A stretch of 64,000 nt of DNA. Origin: Ostrinia nubilalis (Eukaryota > Arthropoda > Insecta > Lepidoptera > Crambidae). The stretch is from NCBI RefSeq assembly GCF_963855985.1, contig NC_087112.1:11286501-11350500 (forward strand), read 5' to 3'. This document shows, in pieces, positions 1 through 13,100 of the stretch; position 1 is the first letter of the stretch, and each line of letters starts with the position of its first letter. Below the pieces are notes generated by a model. The model saw only the letters and a program-made list of their open reading frames with translations. It ran no database searches and was not told where the DNA came from. Made by a program: the position numbers and the translations under genes.

Positions 1-3000
1 TCTGCAGCCCTGAGCTATAGCTTTAAGAAGTAACAAAAAAAAAAACTGTTGTTTTGTAATCTTACCAGAACCACATGTCTTGTATTCTATTAATTACTTA
101 TGCACAAAAATAAATTAAGAATGTATCTAAATAATTATTCTGTATCATCGCTAGACAAAATTGATTGAGTACTTGTTAATATTCTGCGATTCTATGTATT
201 ACCACATAATAATAATAAGTATGGTATTACATATGTAGAGTTCGATAATGTTTTTCTAAGAATTACGGATACAATGTAATTTTAAACTGTTTTTTTACTC
301 ATAATAAGTAAACAGATAGTTTTAAGTCAACAAGTAAACAACAAATGATACCTACTCGTAAGTTAGCAAAATGTGTACCTAAGTAACATCGCTGGTAATG
401 TTTTTGTAATAATACAATTTTTCATACACGCCAAAGGTGAACCCTCAAGCATAGTAATAATAATGATGCCTCAAGTTAGTACCACTGTACCCACTAATTA
501 ATATGTTTTGCAATAAGTTTTTATTAGATAACGGCCAGGCAATAAAAAGTTACGATATTTTGGAAACTCAGGTCAACACAGGGTTATCTTATTGCTGTTT
601 GTCTAAAAGGTTAATTGTTAAGTGAGGTGGATAAATAAAAAAAGTGTGATTGCCTATGCTCTACAAGTAAACAGTGCTTATTAATTAATTACTGAGTTTC
701 GGTTTTACTTTGAAATAATTAACATTAATTACATATTACTACACGTCTATGCTTATCTCTACGTCGTCTTGTGTAGGTAAATATAAAGATTTCAAAGTGT
801 TTACAGCGCGTCATCTCTGTTCAAATACGAAACTTCAAATTTTAACAAACAATTTGTAATAAGGCCTCAAAGAAACTATTTATTTATTGACCGGATAAAT
901 CTAGACCCAACCAGATCCAAGTAGTTAGATATTGGAGATATCAAGCGGGGGGTCAGTGCCGCGGAGATACGCAATTGATACTACAACTCAACCTTTGTAT
1001 GACAACAAGGTACACAAGGTGTTTTGTAGTACTGTATATTCTGTAGTTTAACTCTTACACACGGATGTGGTCGCTCTTAGTCTTGACTCTACATTTTATA
1101 ACCGCCCTAAGGTTGCGCCTAGAGCGAGAACACGAGCTTACAGTGAGTGAGGACAATGCGAAAAGACATTTTTCCCGTCATTTACTTTAATGAGCACTGA
1201 AGAAATACATAATTTAAATTGTTATTTAACGTTTATCATCTGAACATAATTTATACTTGTTTGTGGAAGGTTAAAAAAAATATAAACCATTCGGAAGATA
1301 CGATAAAAACACAACGGCACTTGATGAACAAAAAATAATCACGATGAATATTTATTCGCTCCAATCGTGAAATCAAAAGTCATGATGATTTATTGAAATG
1401 TGCGGCATTATTGTAATATTAATATATTCTCCTACTAGCTTAGAGTTGCAGTACAATTGCTTAAAGAAATCTCTACCAGATGACTTTACTACCAAGATTC
1501 TGCAGCGGCCGCGGACAGCAGGGTCAGGGCGCCGATAAGGCGTCGCGCGATAACCCGCGACGCGCAGTATTTATTGTTTCTACCTACTGCTTTACGTAAC
1601 CCGGGCTGATTTACTGTTTTTATATTACCTTGTCTACCTACTACGCTAAAGATACGCGGTTGCTATTAGTGCGATTCTGTTTGAACTTTTTCAAATTCTA
1701 ATCTTTAGTAACATTTTCAACTAAGAATCTTACGCGCAAAACTTATCCTTTTTCTATATTATAATTCTAGTCACTCACGCATGCAGTAGTGTTAGAATTG
1801 TTAAGTAACGTATCTTGCCTATCAATTGACAATAATCAACATAATATCTCCAGTATTTTGTAGAAGGGATTACGCATGATTAGGCTTTGATAAAACAGGA
1901 ATTCATTTCAATGATAAATAAAGGTCAAATTTTGCTAAACTCACGTGTGCGGTAAGGATGTTTAGATATCTCCTGAAAAAGTAGTAGCATATCGCGAGCA
2001 GTAAGCTAAGTAATATGAGTATATTTATTAGTGCAGTTTATATAAATTACAAAAAGTCTTCTAAAGAAACGTCTTATATTTTAAGTATTCTTATCACTAA
2101 CCTAACTAAAACTGTTATCATGTTGTCAACGTTATTTTAGAAAACATCGTCCATTTAGCCGCTACTCTGACATTAAAATTTTACGATCTTGCTCGAAAAG
2201 AAAATCGTTTATTTTTCCTCTCGCGCGCGCGGTGTGCGGGGGCCCGGCGCTACGTCACCGCCGCGCCTGCGCCGCGCTGCAATACATCATGTATTATTGT
2301 ACCGCGCATGTGTGCGCAGGACGAGACGTGAACACTGAGCTTGTGGTTTGTGGTAGAGCATATTGACGTGTGTTTACAAGGAGAACCAACTCTAAGGGCA
2401 TGCTGAAATGACGCAGCGTAGGTAGAGTAAACTAGTAAAGCAGCAGACAAATACCGTGAACTGACATTATGCTGCATTTGGTATTGCGCTATACCTACCT
2501 GTGTAGCAAGTCCTCGACATGCTCTATGTCGAGTATCCTGTCTCTACATTTGCATACATCCGGAAAACCAGCAACCTTTAAAAGAAAAGCGCTTCCCAAA
2601 GTATGTTGTATTTCTTGTAAACCCCTAGGGTGTGCAGAAGTAATAAATATTTCGACGAAAATGCAAATTATTACCTACACTACACTCGTAATCAGCTACC
2701 TCTAACCAGTTCTTAATCAGGGTAATTAAAGTCACCCACAAGTAAGATAGATATTGCTATCGCTCGCCGAAGAAGTGGATATCGATATAGATTAGATGTC
2801 TGAAAGCGCACATTTTTGCCAAATCTTAATGCCTGTTATCCAACCACATACCTTTTATCTACAAGTGAAAATACGTGCATAAATATAGCTAAATGTTTGT
2901 TTTGATTGTACGTACGTTGGTGCTAGGTGTCTCTACATCTGCTAGTATTAGACGATCATATAAATTGAAGTTTATTTTTCATGGTTTTAATACTTTGTCT

Positions 3001-3966
3001 GTCTTGAATAATCGCTGGAATAGTAGAGTCAAATTTATCAATGACTTAATATTTTTTTTTTGGAAAAATAACAATCACTGAGCCGCCAGCAGCTGGAGAC
3101 AAGTAAAAATTCAGTTTCTAAATGTATTATGTCTGCAAACACGAATTAAAAGCTTTTAGTTTGAGTTCAGCATAATTTTCCTTATAAAGTTATCTCTCTT
3201 TTTAACAAATATTTTAAAAACAAGGCGTTTTGTTATAAACATAATAATAAGCTATCAATGTTTTTGTAACCCGTGAATTGTCGTCGAATGATACTACAAT
3301 GTCAGTCGGTAAATATTTTTGTAGTACACAACTCTGGAAAAAATCAAATGTGATGGACAGCTATTTATTTAAGGGAATTCAAACATGCGCTTGTTCCGAT
3401 GGGTGCCTGTTTCACCTGTTTGTAATTTCTTGAGCAAAACCACGTTCGAAAGCTAGTCTTATATTAAAGCTGTCATGTCGCCACGATTTGCGTTTCAGTT
3501 TCTACAATTACTGATAAGCAAATCATAGGAAAACTTCATCGGGTCAAGCAATTCACTATCGCCCTAAGATGTTTTTATATGATATGTCATTGCTATCGCC
3601 ATGCGACAGGTGACGCCGGGTTATCATGTAGATACTCGTATATTGCAAAAATGCTCGTATTTTAAAATTCAGTAGGTACATGTTATGAAAAAAAAAAACA
3701 AAACTAATATTTTTCAGCCAATTATTTTTCAATTTTCATCTTTAGTTTGATAGAGTCTAGTTTTATACTTTTGATGAACTAAAGATACTTGGATCAATGT
3801 CAATCATAGATTTTACGGAAAAGTTAAGTTTGTTTCTGAAATCAATAGTAAAAGAGATACATGTTATCAATCGTCTCGAGCATGGTTCGTAGTGCTGTGA
3901 CTTCTAAATCCCCAACGGACTGTGATGAGGCGTTCTTTTACTAAGACCAAATTATTTTAATTCCAG
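1..3966. other. region upstream of hexokinase, no coding gene seen
   Basis: This AT-rich stretch has no open frame with a recognisable product. Two short GC-rich patches stand out, near 1500-1570 and 2215-2300. Because the first hexokinase coding exon begins at a splice acceptor (AG at 3965-3966), the true 5' untranslated exon and promoter must lie upstream, and these patches are the best places for it. The rest holds nothing I can support. Confidence 0.5.
2215..2420 (+). promoter_or_regulatory. candidate hexokinase promoter / 5' untranslated exon
   Basis: A short CpG-rich patch in AT-rich DNA. It holds a CRE-like TACGTCA at 2251-2257 and a possible splice donor (TAG followed by GTAGAGT) near 2419. 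There is no TATA box. It is the strongest promoter-like patch upstream of the hexokinase translation start. Assigning it to hexokinase is inference from position only. Confidence 0.25.
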
Positions 3967-3988
3967 ATAATCCAGTACATTAGCAGCT

Positions 3989-4180
3989 ATGTCGACGGCA
4001 GTAGAGAACGGCGTGGTGACCGGCGTCAGCAACGGCGTGCCCAACGGGCTGCTGGAGGCGCGCCTCAACGGGCACGTGCACGCGCACGCGCACGCGCACG
4101 CCGCGCTCGCGCACGACCGCTGGGACGAGCAGTTCCTGCCGCCGCCGCTCAGGATCGAAGACCAGGCGCGCGCGCTCAAG
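3989..4180 (+). CDS. HK: hexokinase coding exon 1 (residues 1-64)
   Basis: Begins 22 nt after an acceptor AG and ends at AAG before GTAAGC, phase 0. It encodes a low-complexity N-terminal extension (residues about 1-45) with a HVHAHAHAHA run, then RIEDQARALK, which leads into the N-terminal hexokinase helix. The catalytic core starts in exon 2, so this exon may be isoform-specific. Confidence 0.85.
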
Positions 4181-7100
4181 GTAAGCCTCTACAGAGTCTC
4201 CAGCCTCCGTTGGCTTATCAGAAGGTAGACTTAAGGAAGTCAATTCTCCCTCTAATACATCAGATAGAAGTGGTTAGGTGTGCGCAATTGCATCTGTACC
4301 TGTAGATGGTTTTCTTTGAAACAAAGGACAAAGTGAAGGAGCATCTTTTTGGGAATTTAGATCCAACATGAATGTGACAAGCAAGCTCTGTAATAAAATA
4401 GCAATTAATAGAGTAACAAGTCAGGAACACAATGTTAGTAAGTTATCACTCATACGCTAACAAGTTTTCATGTAAATTGCAAATTGTGAATGACCATAGT
4501 TCAATCCGGAACGGCATTGTATTCGTAGTTAGTCAAGTTATAGAGTTGACCCGCAGATCAACTCGTTTTAGAAGGCGATTACTGCATGCCACGCGCCATA
4601 CACGTACGACCAACGGACGACAAAATAATAGCTTCCGTTTTCCTTACACGTACGACGTAAGTATAGGACTAATTTAGCAGTATTACGTACATGGAGGTAT
4701 ACCAGGTGCGATTGTGGTCAAATACCTGCCATGAAAACAAACCCTATACATTTTATAATTGCTTCTATTTTATGTAAGTACGTATAAGTATAAAATTGTG
4801 TCATTTGTAATCAATAAAATTAAGAAAACACGAAAAACAGAACTTAGTTCGATGTTATTAAAATTAATGATGTTAAGAGATCTCGTCAAGTAACAATAGG
4901 CTCTACAATAATTATTGTAGCAATTCAACATGCACAGGTGTTCTCTGAATATTTAAAAAGTATTTTTATTTTATTTATTTTATTTATTTGAACACCAACA
5001 AGTATTGAAATAAAATAAATGTAAGAAGCCATTGCAAAAATCTTAACATCTGTATTTGTCTTGAAAATTCCTACAAAAATATTCTTTATCATTTTAATTT
5101 AGTTTTCCAACAGATCTACTGTCTCTAGATTGGTTGCTTCTTTTTGCCACGAGTCTCGGGGACATATTGAAAAAATTCTACTAGCTACATGATAATGCTA
5201 AATTTCAATTTTCAACTGAATAATGTTTGCTTTATATTTGTAAGTATGCTGAAAATTTCATTATGAAACACGTGTGTATTTACTACGAGTAAAGCTCAAA
5301 ATAGCTTTATGATACGCAATAATAATATCAAAAGGAAAGTACTATGTCAACCAATGATTTTGCTGATACAGTAATCTTTTAATGTCTTTTAAAATGTAGT
5401 TATCTTTACTGTTTCTCATAAAACAAAAATAAACTAACCGTGTAGGTCGGTTTCTACAAAAATAACATTGGCGCAGTTTACTGAAAAGCATTGCCTTTCA
5501 TTTATAAAATAGAAGCGCGAAAAACAAAACATTTTCGACGGAATTTAAAGCATTGAACTAAAAAATGTTTTATCCATTCTCCGTGCGTTGTCTAGGCGTA
5601 TAAATAGCCGCCACAGATTTAGGCACGGGCGCATCGCCGCGTACCCACTCCACGCCGAACCGGCGATCTTGTCAATAACAACTGATAAAATCCACTGAAA
5701 CTACGTGTATGATTAAACTGTCTCGGGGATACTTATTGCACTTCACTTTTTAATCAAAGGCTTTCACATCAGGATATTCGGTCGAGAGAGGTTCTTTGGA
5801 TACTATTCTTTCAATTAATTTTCACATTTACCTACCCTTGGTTCCCTATTGAATCCTTATTAAAATATTCGTTTTATTTACCTAAATAAAGTGTAAAGGT
5901 TTACCTAGGTGTCACTTAAATAATATAAACTAACTATGTCCTTTCTTACTCCACGTTCACTGTCTACGATTCAACCGAATGAGTTTAATCTTACCTAAAT
6001 AATGGTGTAAGTAATTGTAACGTATAAGGTATGGGTCATTTATTTTCAGCTGTAATAATTATTAATGTAATAATTATTAATGTAATAATTATTAATGCAA
6101 TAATTATTACGTTTTCGAGTCTGAAATTGCATAATTATTTTGACTGCCAAAATCAAAATAATCGTAGGCGGTTAATTGCTTCAGTGATTTGGTTTCATCT
6201 GTTTATGCGCGGCGATAATAGTGCGATAACCTTCGCCGAGATTATCGTTTTATAGCGATGTTGTCCGTTTGCGACTGGAGAATAATAAAATAACTAACTA
6301 AATATCATAATTTATATTTTATTAGTTTAGGTACCTTTTCAATAGCTGAAGTTAAAAAAAACGATTTAAAAGCCTTATCCACTCATTGATCTAGAACTCG
6401 GTACTAAATAGGTCTCAATTATTTTTGTGATGGACAACTCAAAGATTTTGCGTGTGTACCTGTCACTCATGGCCCCATTTTACATACATTTTAAGTGGAT
6501 AGGTATAGGTAGTGTCTACTAATGGATAAAAAAACGTTCTTATCAAAAAATTTGTGCGTAGTAGATGACCCTGAACTAGGTTGTTTTATCGACAGTCAAA
6601 ACGATATTTTGCTATTTATTATGTAGGTAGATATTATTATTAATATTAGTATTATCATGTCCCTAAAATGGTCAGCAAGTAATAACTTACCTATTTTAAG
6701 TATAGTTGTTAACAATACATAACATAGATTACTACTGACGTAAATGAAATTAAGCAACGTCACGTCATGCATGATGATTTGTTGATGATGATGAGCTAGC
6801 ACGGCTACGGAATTATAAGCTGTGTAGGTAAATGGAAATAAAAAGATTTGTTGTCTTTTAGGTAAACAGCTGAGTAAATAGGTACATAAAAAATCAAAGA
6901 TTTGTTTTCGTCTGCATGCCCTTGTTACAATGTGCCGAGATAAAAAGCTGTTGACGTGTTTGTTTATAAACAACTTATTGCCAATTGCTTTTTAATTAGA
7001 ACAGATTGTTCAGAGATAAAACTGGTCAAATAGGTCAAAATCCGATATACATTTCAGTTCAATGTTCTTGCGATACCTACCTAATTATGGAATGGAGTTG

Positions 7101-10100
7101 TTAGTGTTTAATTAAGGGTAGATATTTTTTTGTCATATCTACCTAAAGGTTGTTGTCCGAGACTTGCTCACCCATGTCCCATGTGATGAATTCTTTCAAG
7201 GATGGGCGTTATGTAAGAAAGTGCAATTGGCATGTTCTGGAGCTAATTGTGCCAATCGCGCTGCGCCGGCGCTCAATTGTTATGGATGGCGCTTTGATTG
7301 CGACGCACGCGCCGATACTTATTAAGCGGGAGATTTATTACACTACCAATACAACAATCACATGACCCTATGACGCTATTAGATATTTATTAAAAGCAAG
7401 GGATCAGATGATCTGGCAGCAGGATAGTTAAATAAAGATTCTTCATCTTCGACATAACTGAAAAAAAAATAGATGCCTATCCTATCAAATCTAATTTTTT
7501 TCAAGTGTTATTTTTGTAATTTTATTAACAGAACATGTGTTTAAATTATTTACAAATAATGTAAAATACTGAAAGAATGCAGAGAGCGAATTTCCTTAGC
7601 CATATACCTACTACGAAGAGTCTACTACGAGTATAATATAACAGTACTTCTTTTACCGAGTATTTATACTGAATACTGGTTAAAAATATTATCTGGCATA
7701 ATAAAATGTATAAATAAATATTGGGAATGAGTGATATAAGAATAATTATGTTCAAGGCTAAGATTAATTAAGCGTTTAATTACATGAATTTAAATTATTT
7801 TGCTCACTCGTTTTACTGTTCTTATCAGTACAGCTACTGTAGTTACTAAATCTTGACCAAATATTGGTTTCATTTCGCGCCATTTTTGTTCAGAAACGGC
7901 TTTCATTACTTATCAGCAAAATATAAATTGATACTAATTGCTTTGAAAACATTAGAAACAAACGTGACGCGGGTCATTAGTTCAGCTGCTAATCCGAGCA
8001 CATTATCTCCGCATGTGCACTATCCTTGGGGACACCGATTAACGAAATGATGTACACAACACCACGAGGTCACGTTCCTTCTTACACATACACACGTCAC
8101 ATGGAGCTTCTTTATGAAAGTAAGATATCATTTACCATTTTCAGCACATAGTTTGACATCTATTTTTTGGGATAGGTAGGTACTTTACATTATGTATGAT
8201 TAATTGGAGGCAAATGGGTCAACTGATTGAACATTGATGATTGGTCAAACAGTGGCTTCAGATATAAATCTATCAATCTAGATCAGCGTTGTGAAACATT
8301 CAATATCATTGTAAGACTAGGTTTAATATTTTTGATGCTGTTTTGTGTCGCTGAATAAAATATTTCATTTTCATTTTAAGAGGTTTGCGAATACTGAAAT
8401 AAATTCGCATTAGGTACTTGGGAATTCCTAAAACACAAGTTTTAAAAATAACCGTAATAAGCTGTTTTAAAACTAGAGACATAATCAGACGATGGAATGA
8501 AAATGACATCATTAGAACTTTTTGATTTTCAAATCCGTACCTTATAATAATGGATCAAATCTATTTGAGCTCTATTGAAAGTACTGCCGATATTGTCGCG
8601 AATGCTACGGCGTAGCGGCTACGCCATATAACTACATCTCGTGACTTCAACCTTCCGCTTCACGTCCGCTAAAGGTTACCTACACACGTAGGCTAATAAC
8701 TACTGCTATACATACAGCCGTCGGTATGTTTAACTACAGCATATTATGTAATTACATACACGTTGTATGTGCTTTAGCTATACATATATTTGTTGCGAGG
8801 TTGGTTTTACAGATATGAAATGATTATTTACAAGCCAACGGAAGAATTTATAGAATTATATTGATTTACTGTAATTTTTACGACATTTTTTTAAATCAAC
8901 AGAATAAATAATCGTTTACATACCTTTATTTGGCAAGGCAAGACCAAACTTGGGCACAAGTTTAAGAAATATAAAAACTGAAGTGAAAAAGTCGATTAAT
9001 TTTATTAGCCTTAATAAAATAACAAACCGCGTAACACAGTAACTGTAAACCAATCAAGAATTTTATTATTTATCATTGAATTTATCACGAGTCTTGGTCT
9101 CTTTACAGCTCTATAAAGATAATATTAAACAAATATTATTATGTTGAGTAAACTCTTCATTCTAGGCTTTATATCATTAAACATAGAGTTCTAGAGTCGT
9201 TTCCGAGACTTTTAGTCAACACATAAGTATAATAAATTTACCTCCCACGTAAGCAAGTGTATTTGTAATCCTGGAAATTATTTGTTGAGATACTGTCGTG
9301 TGGAAAATTTCTTCGCAACAACTTTCATAAATAACTAGGTATCTAATCTTTACAGGGATTTGACAACTGTCAGGTCTAAAGTACTTGCTAATGATTTATG
9401 AACATAATATTACGTGCAATTATACTTTGTTTTCTTTTGTTTATCTATTGGTGTTAAAATCGATCGCCCATATAATATTGTAATTAAAAAGATATTAATT
9501 ATGAAAATGTTAAAAAGTACAATTAATTATCTTAGATACTGTTATCATTGTACATTTTTTGCATGGTAGCAGATTCCGGAGCACCTACTGTGGAAACAGT
9601 AAGTGATAGTAACTAATTACTTTTATCTACATATATGAACTTTTTTCCCAAAGAATTGTTAAAATGTACCAACCTTTCGAATTAAAGTTTCGAAAAAAAA
9701 GTCTAGATAAAATTGGTGAGCTTTTTTTTTTGGAAAAATTCTTGGGGCGTGTAGTAGTATCGTCGAGACATATATGCCGTATACGTAAGTTTGTACATAC
9801 GTCTCAATGTAAACAATGTAGCGTACGCAGCGCCGGCGCAGGTCGCTCCGCGTGCGCCCCCGCGGGACGCCGCCCGCGCGTCAGCCGACCTGATGAGCTG
9901 GCGGTGCTAAGCCGGGTCTTTAGCGTGTGTTTTGCTCTATCTCAATCAACAAAAACATGTCAACATTTTTTGTACGCAATTTTGTTGAATGATGAGATGT
10001 TTTTGTTGATTATGTAGAGCAAAAACGCGCTGGAGACCCGGTTTTACATATTATCATTATCAAAATTTCTTCTCGTTTTACATAATAATCTACGACTCTC

Positions 10101-13100
10101 GACTCTACGGTGCAATAAATGTATTGCAAACTTTCTTTATCCAAGCAATTACTGCCACCTGCCAGCTGCGTCCTCCGCTGAAACTTAATTAACAACTGTC
10201 AACTAATGATGGATGTAGCGCCTCCTTCATATAAAGTTTATTTCCCAAGATATTATTAAACTGGTTCAAATTACTAAGAAGTACGGGTCTATGTAATATT
10301 AAATTGAATCGACATCCTGAAAACTTTGAAAATGCCGTGCAGCGCAGGAGTATAATAAATCTTTGTAAGATAAACATTGCTGCCTATGTATAAATTACCC
10401 GTTTACGTGGAAGAAATTTAATGTGCAATACGAAGCTATTTTACAATGATAATGATTCTCGTATTTAAAATAGTTACATGCAACAACAGCCAATATTACA
10501 TCGTTTAAATGCCAATCACGGATTCTTTACTTCGGTTTATTAGTCACAACTATAATACTATGTTTAAATGCAATGTTGTACTCCTCACATTATGTATTAT
10601 CCAAATAACAATATTTTGGTATCCCAGATTTTACGTTAGGCGATTTGTTACATTTCTTAGCGGGCTAGCGGGCATTGTGCTCTTAAATTCAAATAATTTT
10701 ATTGTCCTTTCTGGCTTGCAGATCAACGCTCGCCTGTCCGGGCTGATCCTGGGCGGCGCGACGCTGCTGCGCGTGGGCGACGTGTTCGAGCGCGAGCTGG
10801 AGCGCGGCCTGCGCGAGCAGCCCTCCAGCCTGCAGATGGAGAACACGTACATCCCTGAGCTACCCGACGGCACCGGTAGGTCTAACGCACTCATTCTTCT
10901 GTTTAGGACGCTATATCATATTTAACAGTTGGGCCCAATCAATAAATATTTACTTGTTAATGTTCATTTCCGTTCTTCTGCCCATCATCATCATCATCGC
11001 AGCCATAGGACGTCCACTGCTGAACATAGGCCTCCCCCAATGCTTTCCATGTTGCCCGGTTGGTAGCGGCCTGCATCCAGCGCTTTCCTGCTACCTTTAT
11101 GATGTCGTCGGTCCACCTTGTGGGTGTTCTTCTGCCCATTGGTTCCAACTATGTTGGGCTCAATAAACTCATAAATTCACTTCTTCGGTATATATTTTTT
11201 TTGCATTAATTGGTACATACTTTAATCGGCACCGGTAACGGGAGACTTAACGTTTATTTCGTCCGATACTTCTCTCTACTTCTTCTTCATCTGATAAGTA
11301 GAGTTATTGCTACTTTTGTAGCGAAGTTTTGGTCTGTGTAGGTTTGTTGTCGACACGAAAAGAAGAAGAAGAAGTGGAGTTAGAAGAAGTATGAGGAATA
11401 AAGAAATGGGATGAAGTCGGAAGCAAATGAGATCCTGAAGGTCGAAGTGAAGAAGTAATTTAAAAGTACCTCATGTGTTTTCCAGAGGAGGGTCTATTCC
11501 TGGCGCTGGACCTCGGCGGCACAAACTTCAGAGTGCTGCTTTTGGAACTTAGAGGAGGACAGCTAGTGCGGGAGGACGTCAAACAATACCACATCAGGTA
11601 AACTCTATTTCATGTCTTTTATTTCCGAGTGCAAGCTTCTATGTATGATCTAACTAGATCGAAATTCGGATTCTGGGAGTCTTATTCTTCAAACAATTCT
11701 TTCAATTAAAAATATTTTTTACAGTGACGAGATGCGAGTGGGCCCCGGGGAAGACCTCTTCAATTTCCTCGCAGACTGCGTGTTAGATTTCGTTCGTTCA
11801 GAAGGAATGGAAAAGGAAAAGCTTTCTTTAGGTAACTATTTCCCATTATACTTCATTTTTATACATTTTGTATTGTGTGTTGTGTTGCCGCTCAGTCAGT
11901 CTTGCAAGCGTGGGGAGTTTGGTAGTAGAGAGGGTCGTTATCCAGCAGTTGAATGTGTACTAAAGGATCTGGTGTGTGATTTGCAGGGTTCACGTTCTCG
12001 TTCCCGATGAAGCAGCACTCGATCCTGTCGGGCGAGCTGATCACGTGGACCAAGAGCTTCAAGTGCGGCGGCATGGGCGGCGTGGACGTGGCAGCGTTAC
12101 TGCAGCGCTGCCTGCGCGCGCGCCGCCTCGACGTCACCGTGCGCGTGCTGCTCAACGACACCACCGGCACGCTCGTCGCCGGCGCGCACATCGACCCTGC
12201 TGTCGGGGTACGTTGGAATAACTTCAGCCTACGGCCATCGCACTCATTGAAAGAAAGGGTTCCCTCTCACATCGTTAGTCTAATGCCCGTTTTCACCATC
12301 AATCCCTAATTTTTAAGTGCCCCTATGACAACAAAATGCCTGGTATGTGTCACCATAGGGGTCACTTAAAAAATAGGGATTGATGGTGAAAACGGGCATA
12401 AGGCAAAGCTTTTATTCAGTTAGTATTTAGGCCCATTCCATATACTTCTCAAATATGTATAGCTTGCCCTACCAGCATTTCGGGACAACATATGGGCTGG
12501 TGCTGAAAAGAAGTGGCGAAGAAAGAAACCATAGATCAATAAAAGTTTAGGTTCTTCAATTCACTCCACCTGTTTTTCAACTTTTGAAACGCTTCAGTAA
12601 AATGAAACACTGCGCTGATTTAAAAAAACTTGGTTCCTATGTAATTCATAAAGATCTATCGTCTTCTAACCTAGTTGCAATCGGTTAATAGCAAACGTGT
12701 GGTGGCTCTTTATAGTCTAGAATCTTTCTTCACTCACAAACCCTGGAAAGGCTTGATAATAAGAAATAAATGTTTTTGATTTGATTTGATTAATATAAGG
12801 TGACTGGTCGCTATCATATTTTTCCTTCACATACTCACTTTTTTTCTCTAGTCTCTACACGAATTATTTGTCAGGACGTCTCATAGTTAACGTTTCGCGA
12901 TCATCTCCAGATCGGCGTGATCCTGGGCACGGGCTCGAACGGCTGCTACATGGAGCGCGCGGCGCGCGTGCAACACTGGGAGGCGGCGCACGAGCGCGTG
13001 CACGACGTGTGCGTGGACGTGGAGTGGGGCGCGTTCGGCGACAACGGCTGCCTCGACTTCGTGCGCACCGACATCGACCGCGAGGTCGACGCCAGCTCGC

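Larger units (their letters stand above)
4181..10721 (+). other. hexokinase intron 1 (6.5 kb)
   Basis: A long AT-rich intron with no supported gene. It contains a TATA-type core promoter candidate (5599-5607), a 15-bp palindromic tandem repeat (6051-6109) and a GC-rich island (about 9815-9920) roughly 800 nt before exon 2. These could serve alternative 5' exons of hexokinase. Confidence 0.6.
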
